From the IMG/VR virus record IMGVR_UViG_3300032236_001403, positions 1 to 27,125 of that record: 27,125 nucleotides of DNA; one strand, written 5' to 3'. A program made the position numbers and the translations under genes. This DNA comes from a virus. The notes beneath the pieces were generated by a model that did no database searches, was not told the origin of the DNA, and worked only from the letters and a program-made list of their open reading frames with translations. This document shows, one piece after another, positions 22,310-27,125 of the stretch (the first letter of the stretch is position 1; each line of letters opens with the position of its first letter).

Positions 22310-22722
22310 ACACCATTCGCCTTCTGTTGCGCACGCCACCGAGCCTCAAGGATATGGACCTCAATCAGAGGCTCTGGAGGTTGCCACCCATCAGGCTTAA
22401 TGACATCATAGGTCTTTCCTCGAGCCGATCTCCTAGCCTCACTGGCAGGTACCTTGGCCATATTGCATTCATGGACCACGTCAAAGATTCCATCAAATGG
22501 CAGCCCCATGGCATGGGCACAACCTAAGGTGACGTAGACCAGATCGGTCAGGGCATCGGCGCAGTCAATCAGATTCTGCTCCTCATGCGCTTTGAGGAAC
22601 TCACTAAGCTCCTCCATAATAAACCGCGCAAAGTATGAAGCATCTTCGGGCTTAAGGAGGCCGGGTTTTTCAGCGACGGGTAAACCCATCTTTTGGCGAA
22701 ATTCAAGAACTTTGTCATACAT
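22306..22722 (-). CDS. MazG-like all-alpha nucleotide pyrophosphohydrolase
   Basis: A 138-residue protein of the MazG / phosphoribosyl-ATP pyrophosphohydrolase superfamily, which splits NTPs or dNTPs to monophosphates and pyrophosphate. The metal site is visible: E37-E38-L-S-E41 on one helix and D53-x-x-D56-x-x-x-D60 on the next, followed by the family phrase D-L-V-Y-V-T-L-G and later E-C-N-M-A-K-V. The start at ATG 22722 overlaps the preceding TAA and follows GAGG. In several phages such enzymes cleanse the dNTP pool of a canonical nucleotide in favour of a modified one; here that would fit the base-modification genes at 14206-16796. Substrate is not readable from the sequence. The Z-genome partner PurZ is not seen. 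Confidence 0.87.
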   Translation of the reverse strand: MYDKVLEFRQKMGLPVAEKPGLLKPEDASYFARFIMEELSEFLKAHEEQNLIDCADALTDLVYVTLGCAHAMGLPFDGIFDVVHECNMAKVPASEARRSARGKTYDVIKPDGWQPPEPLIEVHILEARWRAQQKANGV

Positions 22723-23246
22723 TATGCTGCCTCTTTGCAAGAGTTGTTGAAGTCGAGCCAGTCTTGCAGCCATGGTGGTGGTTGACGGCGGCCGCGGCTG
22801 TAAACCATAGGCATATACGCTGCTTTGCTGGCATAGTAGCGACGGTAGGATTCGATATGGTCATCGGATTTGAATTCGTCAGGCATTGCCAGGGTAGGTG
22901 GACGCCAGGTGAGGGGCATGTCGAACATGGCAGGCGGAGCAACAAGCAGCTGGTCGACTAAGACAGCATGTGACTTGTGGTGCTTACCATAACGTGCCCA
23001 GAATTCGTGTGCTAAGCCGCGTGCCAGCTGTACAAGGTAGTCGTAGTGAAGGCGGGATTCGCGAACCCAGATGGCGCTGGGATGGTTTTTGTGCGTGGCC
23101 TTGTAGGTTACCTTGTCACCATTGCTATAGTGATGGTGGGCAGTGGCCAGGAGTTGGCAGGATTCGATAAGCATTTTGCCGACATGCTTATCACAGTGCA
23201 TGCCTGCCGCAACCATACCGTTCCAGTGGAGATAGAAGATGTTCAT
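22722..23246 (-). CDS. conserved phage protein, possible pyrimidine-dimer glycosylase relative
   Basis: A 174-residue His- and Tyr-rich protein. ATG 23246 follows AAAGGTAA. Motifs: M-N-I-F-Y-L at the start, M-H-C-D-K-H-V-G-K-M-L-I-E-S-C-Q-L-L (about 16-33), H-K-N-H-P-S-A-I-W-V-R-E-S (about 51-63) and E-F-W-A-R-Y-G-K-H-H-K-S. The D-K-x-x-G-K-x-x-x-E-x-x-x-(I/L)-L pattern with a later N-H-P-x-x-x-W resembles proteins placed in the pyrimidine-dimer DNA glycosylase family (PF03013). If so it would repair UV damage, or act on modified bases. The likeness is from memory and the catalytic threonine of T4 endonuclease V is not apparent, so the function is uncertain. It is the first gene behind the promoter at 23284-23312. 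Confidence 0.5.
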   Translation of the reverse strand: MNIFYLHWNGMVAAGMHCDKHVGKMLIESCQLLATAHHHYSNGDKVTYKATHKNHPSAIWVRESRLHYDYLVQLARGLAHEFWARYGKHHKSHAVLVDQLLVAPPAMFDMPLTWRPPTLAMPDEFKSDDHIESYRRYYASKAAYMPMVYSRGRRQPPPWLQDWLDFNNSCKEAA

Positions 23247-23283
23247 GTGATGTTTACCTTTCAAAAATCAACAACGTAGGATG

Positions 23284-23312
23284 ATAGTACCCCTGTTTCC
23301 AGGGGTTGTAAA
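23284..23312 (-). promoter_or_regulatory. sigma70-like promoter with palindromic operator in the spacer
   Basis: On the - strand a -35 box TTTACA (23312-23307; 5 of 6 consensus), a 17-base spacer and a -10 box TACTAT (23289-23284; 4 of 6) precede ATG 23246 by about 40 bases. The spacer plus the first base of the -10 box is a perfect inverted repeat, ACCCCTG-GAAA-CAGGGGT (23306-23289). A palindrome lying exactly between -35 and -10 is a typical repressor site. It should drive the operon from 23246 to 14042. The boxes are seen; regulation is inferred. Confidence 0.6.
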
Positions 23313-23329
23313 CAGGTCTTGGAAACTTT

Positions 23330-24271
23330 TTACGCGGCCAGAGCAAGAAGCTCAGTCATCGCGTGTTGCTTCAGGTCAGCGCCACCGCCAAACCATGCGT
23401 TGCGGAGCCGTGCATCGCCGGTGCGAGCCGTTTCCCAGTCCATCAACTGAGTAATGGCATTGAGTGCACCCCACGCAGTACCTTTGGCCGACTCCATCTC
23501 AGCACCGATACCGGCGCCGTTGAAGAGATCCAGTGCCCGGGTGCTTGCACGGTTTGGCTTACCTGCATCACCTACCAGGATCTTGTTGAAGATCGAGGAG
23601 GCCTGCTCGGATGAGAGTTTGATACGAGCCAGCATCTCGGCGGACTCTTGGAAAGCCTTGAAGGTTTCATTAAACCCGGCAAGCTTGGACTTAACCTCAT
23701 CGGCTTTGAAGAAGGTGTTGTGCCGAACCACGACCTGAGCACCTTCACGCCGCTGTGCCAGCTGCAGAGTATTGTTGCACACCACGCGGACCGAGGTGAG
23801 CCGTGCCTGCGTAGCCAGTGAGCCATCGGCAGAGCTGGCCAGCAGGAGATACTGATTCACCTTATCGCCGGCCAGATCGAACTCACCATCCATTTTGGCC
23901 AAGGCCCAGTAGTGAGCACCTTCACGCAACACGCCGGCTGTTTCCAGGTGGGCGATCGAGCCTACGATGTCGCGGAAAAACTCAAGGACCTCGAGGGGCT
24001 GCACAATCTTGTACTGCGAGGACACCAGGCCAAGGGGCTCATTGGAATCGGTGCGGTACATCACCTTCTTGCCATTGAAACCTTTGAGCTGGCTGCCGAC
24101 CGTGTACTGCACATCGGTCATTGCAAGCTGGAAATCCAGGCCGGACTCGGTGGCCCAGGTCTCAAGCGGTGCATCAGCGGTGAGCTTCTGTCCAAGGCCA
24201 TGCCAAGGGGTGTCGCCGAAGTAAGCGATTGCAGCTTTGCCGGTGGAGGTGGTTGCAAGCATGTGAGCCAT
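23330..24271 (-). CDS. DUF932 / TIGR03299 phage-plasmid-like protein
   Basis: A 313-residue protein matching the DUF932 family (phage/plasmid-like TIGR03299). Typical features: W-H-G-L-G near residue 24 after a short leader, Y-R-T-D-S-N-E-P-L-G-L-V-S-S-Q-Y-K-I-V-Q-P (about 72-92), the phrase V-R-V-V-C-N-N-T-L near 160, and a helical end with W-G-A-L-N-A-I-T-Q. The family is common in phages and conjugative plasmids; its biochemical role is not settled as far as I know. ATG 24271 follows GAAAGGAA. It stands as a separate unit between two regulatory gaps (23247-23329 and 24272-24395), so it may be strongly expressed early. Confidence 0.92.
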   Translation of the reverse strand: MAHMLATTSTGKAAIAYFGDTPWHGLGQKLTADAPLETWATESGLDFQLAMTDVQYTVGSQLKGFNGKKVMYRTDSNEPLGLVSSQYKIVQPLEVLEFFRDIVGSIAHLETAGVLREGAHYWALAKMDGEFDLAGDKVNQYLLLASSADGSLATQARLTSVRVVCNNTLQLAQRREGAQVVVRHNTFFKADEVKSKLAGFNETFKAFQESAEMLARIKLSSEQASSIFNKILVGDAGKPNRASTRALDLFNGAGIGAEMESAKGTAWGALNAITQLMDWETARTGDARLRNAWFGGGADLKQHAMTELLALAA

Positions 24272-24302
24272 GATGTATTCCTTTCAGAGTCAAACTAGTA
24301 GG

Positions 24303-24331
24303 TTAGTAACGTGTTGTTGGTGGGGTGCCAA
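24303..24331 (-). promoter_or_regulatory. possible promoter of the DUF932 gene
   Basis: On the - strand TTGGCA (24331-24326; 5 of 6 match to a -35 box), a 17-base spacer and TACTAA (24308-24303; 3 of 6 match to a -10 box) lie about 32 bases before ATG 24271. The same region holds a TGTTGG/CCAACA inverted repeat (6-bp stem, 7-base loop) at 24315-24333 that overlaps the -35 box. The layout parallels the promoter at 23284-23312, though the -10 box is weak. Confidence 0.4.
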
Positions 24332-24378
24332 CAGTTGCAATAATAATGGTTCTCACGAGTTTGTACACCGGCTTGAGT

Positions 24379-24396
24379 ACTTTTTTGCAAAAAAGT
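24379..24396. repeat. 18-bp perfect palindrome
   Basis: The sequence ACTTTTTTGCAAAAAAGT reads the same on both strands. It starts at the stop codon of the zinc-ribbon gene and lies upstream of the DUF932 promoter. As RNA it could only make a weak A-U hairpin with almost no loop, so a terminator is doubtful; a protein-binding site or a bend of A-tracts is more plausible. Confidence 0.6.
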
Positions 24397-24593
24397 TATG
24401 AAGGCCCTGGCTGAGGCTCAGAGGCCTTGGCATGTTGTGACCATATAGACCTATTGAGCTCTATGGTCTTGAAGGTATGGCCACAGCCAGTGCACCGGTG
24501 GGTACGTTCTACGTAATCGAACTGGTGCTCTGGATCCCAGTATGACCTGGTCTCCAGAGTACGTGTCTTCGTATAGCAAGCTGGACACTTCAA
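24396..24593 (-). CDS. small zinc-ribbon protein
   Basis: A 65-residue protein with a classic zinc ribbon: K-C3-P-A-C6 and R-C34-T-G-C37-G-H-T-F, separated by basic residues, followed by K-T-I-E-L. The order C-P-x-C...R-x-x-C-x-x-C-G-x-x-F-x-T-x-E is that of the N-terminal half of NrdR and of phage Ogr/Delta-like activators, but no ATP-cone or other domain follows. It starts with TTG 24593, overlapping the stop of the tiny membrane gene before it in a TTGA junction, behind a GGGG-type site. DNA or RNA binding as a small regulator is inference. Confidence 0.75.
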   Translation of the reverse strand: MKCPACYTKTRTLETRSYWDPEHQFDYVERTHRCTGCGHTFKTIELNRSIWSQHAKASEPQPGPS

Positions 24594-24691
24594 CTAAAAG
24601 CCCCTACGTACATGAAAAAGTTGACCAACATACACAAAAGTTGCAGGATGACCAGCACAAGTACAAAGTTGGTGATGGTCTTCACTATCAT
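24590..24691 (-). CDS. tiny single-pass membrane protein (33 aa)
   Basis: A 33-codon frame from ATG 24691, overlapping the preceding stop by 4 bases (ATGA), to TGA 24592-24590, overlapping the following TTG start. After M-I-V-K-T-I-T-N-F the chain is one long hydrophobic helix (V-L-V-L-V-I-L-Q-L-L-C-M-L-V). Both junctions are coupled and the hydrophobic pattern is clean, which supports it despite its size. Such peptides can block superinfection or modify host membrane proteins, but nothing here shows which. Confidence 0.6.
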   Translation of the reverse strand: MIVKTITNFVLVLVILQLLCMLVNFFMYVGAFS

Positions 24692-24966
24692 GCTTTGCTC
24701 AGGTACTCATGCGCCTTGGGAAGAAGCCGTACTTGCTTCAGCCGCTTATCCATTGGCGTGCCTAGGAATTGTACATAGTCATTCTCCTCAAGCCACTTGA
24801 GCCGAGCATGCATCGAGGCGATGGAGCCAATCTTAAGGTTGCGACACAGGTGAAGGAGCTCCATCACGGTCCACAGATCGCGAGGTCGAGCCACGTCAAG
24901 GACCAGCTCAGTGATGTGGTCCATACCGGCGGCAAGGCGTTTTTGATGCCAGGTAAGAGGTTTCAT
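24688..24966 (-). CDS. winged-helix-like small DNA-binding protein
   Basis: A 92-residue protein from ATG 24966, seven bases after GGAG; an upstream TTG is less likely because it lies within that site. After a first helix there is a layout like a winged helix: L-W-T-V-M-E-L-L-H-L-C, then I-G-S-I-A-S-M-H-A-R-L-K-W-L-E-E-N-D-Y-V as turn and recognition helix, then a wing (V-Q-F-L-G-T-P-x-D-K-R-L-K-Q-V-R-L-L) and a last helix. This resembles MarR- or PadR-like folds. A role as an early regulator, perhaps of the palindromic sites nearby, is inference. Confidence 0.65.
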   Translation of the reverse strand: MKPLTWHQKRLAAGMDHITELVLDVARPRDLWTVMELLHLCRNLKIGSIASMHARLKWLEENDYVQFLGTPMDKRLKQVRLLPKAHEYLSKA

Positions 24967-24967
24967 G

Positions 24968-25048
24968 TCAAACTCCAAATAAAAAGACGATGATGAAATA
25001 TACGAGAGGCAGCGAAAGGGTGCAGGTGATAACTTCTAAGCGGTTCAT
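24968..25048 (-). CDS. tiny membrane peptide (26 aa)
   Basis: A 26-codon frame from ATG 25048 in an ATGA overlap with the preceding gene, ending at TGA 24970-24968, one base before the next ATG. The chain M-N-R-L-E-V-I-T then a hydrophobic run with L-P-L-V-Y-F-I-I-V-F-L-F-G-V is a likely membrane helix. Its end also supplies the GGAG site for the next gene. It could serve only to couple translation, but the neat overlaps and the two similar peptides nearby favour a real product. Confidence 0.5.
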   Translation of the reverse strand: MNRLEVITCTLSLPLVYFIIVFLFGV

Positions 25049-25230
25049 ACGCCAATTCCATATTGTTTGAATCTTTCCCAGGCCGTGGACCAGATGGGGC
25101 GACCCCATAAGGCTGCGGCTTGCAATCTTTCCATATCCCAGCTCACATATTGGCAAGGCTTAGGTGGTACGTATGCTGTGCTGATTTTGGACTTGTCCCA
25201 GTCCTTGACCAGCTTTCCATTAACAATCAT
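25045..25230 (-). CDS. small hypothetical protein, Trp-rich
   Basis: A 61-residue protein from ATG 25230, overlapping the preceding gene by 11 bases; a longer reading would overlap it far more. The N-terminus M-I-V-N-G-K-L-V-K-D-W is beta-like, the C-terminal half helical with W-D-M-E-R-L-Q-A-A-A-L-W-G-R-P-I-W. The ribosome binding site is poor, so translation is probably coupled. No family is recognised. Confidence 0.55.
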   Translation of the reverse strand: MIVNGKLVKDWDKSKISTAYVPPKPCQYVSWDMERLQAAALWGRPIWSTAWERFKQYGIGV

Positions 25231-25525
25231 AGTTAGTCTCGATCTCACGTGGTAGGTTGCGAAGGTGGTATACGTAATCGGGCTCGTTATCAAAGCGCTG
25301 AGCCAGCGGATGGCCTATGTCAAAGTCAGACTCCACGGCCTTATAGACCCAGTACATCTTGGTACCTTTTTGGCTGGGGATCTGTCTACGTGTTATGCTT
25401 TTACGCCTAACCATCTCACGAACACGTGACTCAATGGCACGAGACGACAGGCCTTGCACTTGAATCTCACCCACACGCTTTTCGCCATGCGTGATCAGGT
25501 AGTCGATGATGGGGTCTATGGTCAT
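25220..25525 (-). CDS. small helix-turn-helix-like protein
   Basis: A 101-residue protein from ATG 25525 in an ATGA overlap. Residues 1-60 look like a small winged helix: I-D-Y-L-I-T-H-G-E-K-R-V-G-E-I then L-S-S-R-A-I-E-S-R-V-R-E-M-V as the probable recognition helix, then I-T-R-R-Q and a hairpin ending M-Y-W-V-Y-K. The rest is acidic and without clear structure. A DNA-binding regulator is likely by pattern; no family name can be given. Confidence 0.6.
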   Translation of the reverse strand: MTIDPIIDYLITHGEKRVGEIQVQGLSSRAIESRVREMVRRKSITRRQIPSQKGTKMYWVYKAVESDFDIGHPLAQRFDNEPDYVYHLRNLPREIETNYDC

Positions 25526-25686
25526 AGATGCTCCCGATCGGTGTAAACACCATTCAACGCAATGCCTACGATCTCAAGCAACTTGGACTTGACCTCGATA
25601 TCCGGTGGTGAGCCTGCTGCCATCAGTTGTAATTCCCTAATGGCGAGCTGTAGCTTAACGATAGCATCAGCAGTTTGTAAGTTCAT
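25522..25686 (-). CDS. small helical hypothetical protein (54 aa)
   Basis: From ATG 25686, behind AAGGAGAAGAAC of the repeated junction cassette, to TGA 25524-25522. It is helical: A-D-A-I-V-K-L-Q-L-A-I-R-E-L-Q-L-M-A-A, a short Pro-containing loop, then K-S-K-L-L-E-I-V-G-I-A-L. Two amphipathic helices suggest a helical hairpin or dimer. No family is recognised. Confidence 0.6.
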   Translation of the reverse strand: MNLQTADAIVKLQLAIRELQLMAAGSPPDIEVKSKLLEIVGIALNGVYTDREHL

Positions 25687-25811
25687 GCGTTCTTCTCCTT
25701 AAGTTTGGCAATGAGATTATCTTCAACGAATTCTTTTGCCACGTCATAACAAACTGACACGAAAGCGACTGGCATTAGCAGCCAAACAAAAATACAGATT
25801 ATTGTTTTCAT
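25683..25811 (-). CDS. tiny membrane or secreted protein (42 aa)
   Basis: From ATG 25811 to TGA 25685-25683, with both junctions carrying the repeated site cassette. Residues 3-21 are hydrophobic (I-I-C-I-F-V-W-L-L-M-P-V-A-F-V-S-V-C) after one Lys, as in a membrane anchor or an uncleaved signal, followed by an amphipathic helix and the K-L-K-E-K-N-A end. A role at the host inner membrane, such as superinfection exclusion, is a guess. Confidence 0.6.
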   Translation of the reverse strand: MKTIICIFVWLLMPVAFVSVCYDVAKEFVEDNLIAKLKEKNA

Positions 25812-26014
25812 GCGTTCTTCTCTAATAGCAGTTGTTTAAATGCTTGCCCGAACGTAACCTCATTGCCAAGCAAATCGTAATCCGACAGGAATTGTTCTTC
25901 TGTCTTGCCATGGCAACTCACTCTAAACAATTTGCCAAAATGGGTTGGTAGCCAAATTGACTCCACCTTATCTACCGGCTTCTTGCAGATGGCGCAGGTA
26001 GGAACGTCACCCAT
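25808..26014 (-). CDS. small zinc-ribbon-like protein
   Basis: A 68-residue protein from ATG 26014, directly after a cassette ribosome binding site. C7-A-I-C10 near the start and C34-H35 later could bind one zinc ion, with a beta-rich part between (V-E-S-I-W-L-P-T-H-F-G-K-L-F-R-V). The C-terminal helix F-G-Q-A-F-K-Q-L-L-L-E-K-N-A ends in the cassette-encoded tail. It overlaps both neighbours. Function is not known. Confidence 0.65.
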   Translation of the reverse strand: MGDVPTCAICKKPVDKVESIWLPTHFGKLFRVSCHGKTEEQFLSDYDLLGNEVTFGQAFKQLLLEKNA

Positions 26015-26264
26015 CGTTCTTCTCCTTGAGCTTGTCTTGTGCAAAAAGAGCACCAGCAATAAATGACGCATAGTTATCTGACTGCTCTGCGGCGTGGTCA
26101 AGCTCTTCATTCGTCAGCCCGACCCACGGGCGCTCAACTTTCTTTTTCAACTCCAAATGGGCTTCCATCAGAAGTTTAAGAGTCTCAACTTGTGAGTGCA
26201 TCGATGCGTGGCACCTCTCCACCTCATGCCGCAGGAAATCAACTTCGTGTGTGTATTGGTTCAT
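26007..26264 (-). CDS. small coiled-coil protein with W-V-G-L-T C-terminal module
   Basis: An 85-residue protein from ATG 26264. Residues 1-44 form a charged helix or coiled coil (V-D-F-L-R-H-E-V-E-R, then L-E-L-K-K-K-V-E-R). Residues 47-85 are the shared module: P-W-V-G-L-T-N-E-E-L, a central acidic and aromatic part, and A-Q-D-K-L-K-E-K-N-D-G. The same module ends two neighbouring proteins. No known function; the N-terminal part and the module seem to be separate units. Confidence 0.7.
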   Translation of the reverse strand: MNQYTHEVDFLRHEVERCHASMHSQVETLKLLMEAHLELKKKVERPWVGLTNEELDHAAEQSDNYASFIAGALFAQDKLKEKNDG

Positions 26265-26497
26265 GTGTTCTTCTCCTTGTAATTTTGTATTGCAGCTTCA
26301 AGCATCCGGTCATGACGCTTCTTTGACTCTTTCATGGTGGCAAGCATACTTTCAACTTCTTCGATTGAGTACAGGCCTTCAGGGATATTGAACCGCGCCA
26401 TGTCGTATGTTTCGTATGTATAAATTTGGTCTTCTGATATTTCCTGAGTAACCAAGTTGTCCCCATCAAACCAGACCTTATGCATTTTTATTGTCAT
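26261..26497 (-). CDS. small hypothetical protein
   Basis: A 78-residue protein from ATG 26497, in an ATGA overlap with the preceding gene. It begins with a beta-like part (K-V-W-F-D-G-D-N-L-V-T-Q-E) and passes to a charged helix (S-I-E-E-V-E-S-M-L-A-T-M-K-E-S-K-K-R) with the N-Y-K-E-K-N-T end of the repeated cassette, but without the W-V-G-L-T phrase. I do not recognise a family. Confidence 0.65.
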   Translation of the reverse strand: MTIKMHKVWFDGDNLVTQEISEDQIYTYETYDMARFNIPEGLYSIEEVESMLATMKESKKRHDRMLEAAIQNYKEKNT

Positions 26498-26907
26498 GTG
26501 TTTTTCTCCCGTAACTTGTCTTCTATGGCTCTGGCAAACGAAAAAGTTTCACTACTCGCGGATGTCAACTCTTCAGCTTCAATGTCTACAATTTCAATTT
26601 CCGTCAGCCCAAACCACGGGCGCAAGTGTTTGTCATATTCTTTGAAGCACTTGTCAAAGTAGTCTTCCCACATCTTCCGCATTTCCGGGTGCATTTTCTT
26701 CGTTTCACCTGCTTTGCACTTGTCGCATTGACAAACAACGTGCATCGGACCTTCAACTTTTATGTGTGGCTTTACCAGCCTATCGCGCAGGGCGGTGATG
26801 GCCTTGTGCTGTCTTTGGGATTGTTCTTTGTTCCCGTAATCTTCAATGACCGGCAGATTCCATTCCAACGCATCCAGCGCCTGTTGCATAAGTTCTCGGT
26901 CAGTCAT
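26494..26907 (-). CDS. small phage protein, M-T-D-R-E-L type, with W-F-G-L-T C-terminal module
   Basis: A 137-residue protein from ATG 26907. The N-terminus M-T-D-R-E-L-M-Q-Q-A-L-D-A-L-E-W and a later I-T-A-L-R-D-R-L are typical of small phage proteins that I know as highly modular, with this head joined to different tails. The middle has C-Q-C-D-K-C, perhaps a metal site, and charged helices. The end is the shared module P-W-F-G-L-T-E-I-E-I ... A-I-E-D-K-L-R-E-K-N-T. The biochemical role is unknown. Confidence 0.7.
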   Translation of the reverse strand: MTDRELMQQALDALEWNLPVIEDYGNKEQSQRQHKAITALRDRLVKPHIKVEGPMHVVCQCDKCKAGETKKMHPEMRKMWEDYFDKCFKEYDKHLRPWFGLTEIEIVDIEAEELTSASSETFSFARAIEDKLREKNT

Positions 26908-27125
26908 GTGTTCTTCTCCTTAAGTGCTTCTTCTATTTCGTTGAATAGCGTGTCCCATTCTTCTACAGTCATCTGGTCTGCTGTCCAAAAACCTGCCTTA
27001 TCTTCCTCCGTCAGACCGACCCATTGGCGATGGGAGGTGTAAAGAGGGACCGTGTGCAGCGGGTCGCCATTTGTTCGCACTCTCATGTCAAAGTTTTGCA
27101 AGTCGCCTCGATGAGCCCACGCCAC
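26904..27125 (-). CDS. hypothetical protein with W-V-G-L-T C-terminal module, 5' end cut by window
   Basis: The frame is open to the window edge; a GTG at 27125 could start it, but no upstream sequence is visible, so it is treated as partial (73 residues seen). After H-R-G-D-L-Q-N-F-D and a beta-like part (P-L-H-T-V-P-L-Y) comes R-Q-W-V-G-L-T-E-E-D and the acidic helical end E-I-E-E-A-L-K-E-K-N-T. It is the third copy of this C-terminal module. Its stop overlaps the next start in the repeated cassette. Confidence 0.6.
   Translation of the reverse strand: MAWAHRGDLQNFDMRVRTNGDPLHTVPLYTSHRQWVGLTEEDKAGFWTADQMTVEEWDTLFNEIEEALKEKNT

Larger units (their letters stand above)
25683..26923 (-). repeat. 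six copies of a shared ribosome-binding/junction cassette
   Basis: At six junctions the - strand reads close to AAGGAGAAGAACACATGA, which joins the end of one gene, its ribosome binding site, the next ATG and (in five) the TGA stop. Copies on the + coordinates: 26904-26921, 26494-26511 (GGGAGAAAAACACATGA), 26261-26278, 26012-26026 (ends AACGATGG), 25808-25823 (AGAGAAGAACGCATGA) and 25683-25700. In frame it encodes the K-E-K-N-(T/A) tails of the upstream proteins. Confidence 0.85.

Noticed and set aside
23247-24395. tRNA genes or a replication origin in the two intergenic gaps
   Set aside because: No cloverleaf, CCA end or clustered DnaA-like boxes were seen; the gaps show promoter-like and palindromic elements only.
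25683-26923. Regularly spaced repeats, considered as a CRISPR-like array
   Set aside because: The repeats are short, spaced by whole genes of unequal length, and explained as ribosome-binding and start/stop junctions.
26626-27042. Open frame on the + strand (138 codons)
   Set aside because: Antisense to two - strand genes that are tied together by overlaps and shared modules; its Phe/Ser/Leu-rich sequence is the complement of their charged helices.

Overview
The window is a gene-dense piece of a tailed bacteriophage genome with podovirus-like virion genes. No plasmid or chromosomal genes are seen and no stretch over about 300 bases lacks a gene. Evidence for a phage: an endolysin beside a gene-transfer-agent-type holin, a head-tail adaptor, a nozzle-like tail protein, three large candidate internal virion proteins, and a replication block around a family A DNA polymerase. 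The GH108 lysozyme and GTA-type holin fit a Gram-negative, probably proteobacterial host. The style of the small genes resembles phages recovered from freshwater, but that is an impression from memory. Terminase, portal and major capsid genes are not present and presumably lie outside the window.

Layout. Positions 1-14041 are all on the + strand: the 3' end of a virion protein, three small conserved genes, a lysis block (three small membrane proteins, endolysin, holin), then adaptor, beta-rich fibre-like protein, nozzle-like protein, a small protein, and four large proteins, the last three or four probably internal or ejected. Positions 14042-27125 are all on the - strand, read right to left: a chain of very small overlapping genes (27125-24396), a DUF932 gene, a glycosylase-like gene, a MazG-like pyrophosphatase, a conserved hypothetical, a zinc-containing ssDNA-binding candidate, DNA polymerase, a RecB/Cas4-like nuclease, a VRR-NUC nuclease, an SNF2-type helicase, and finally a set that looks like DNA base modification. 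The two transcription directions converge with no base between the stop codons at 14041/14042.

Most interesting biology. (1) 14206-16796 encodes a thymidylate-synthase homologue with Asp at the position of E. coli Asn177 (a signature of dCMP specificity), a nucleotide kinase fused to a uracil-DNA-glycosylase-like domain, and a glycosyltransferase-like protein. With the MazG-like enzyme this predicts a modified, possibly glycosylated, pyrimidine in the phage DNA. (2) Between 25683 and 26923 six successive gene junctions carry near-identical copies of one ribosome-binding-site/start/stop cassette, which also gives the upstream proteins a shared K-E-K-N tail; three of those proteins also share a W-x-G-L-T C-terminal module. 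(3) A sigma70-like promoter at 23284-23312 has its 17-bp spacer filled by an inverted repeat, suggesting a built-in operator. (4) Three tiny membrane proteins are embedded in the early gene chain by stop/start overlaps.
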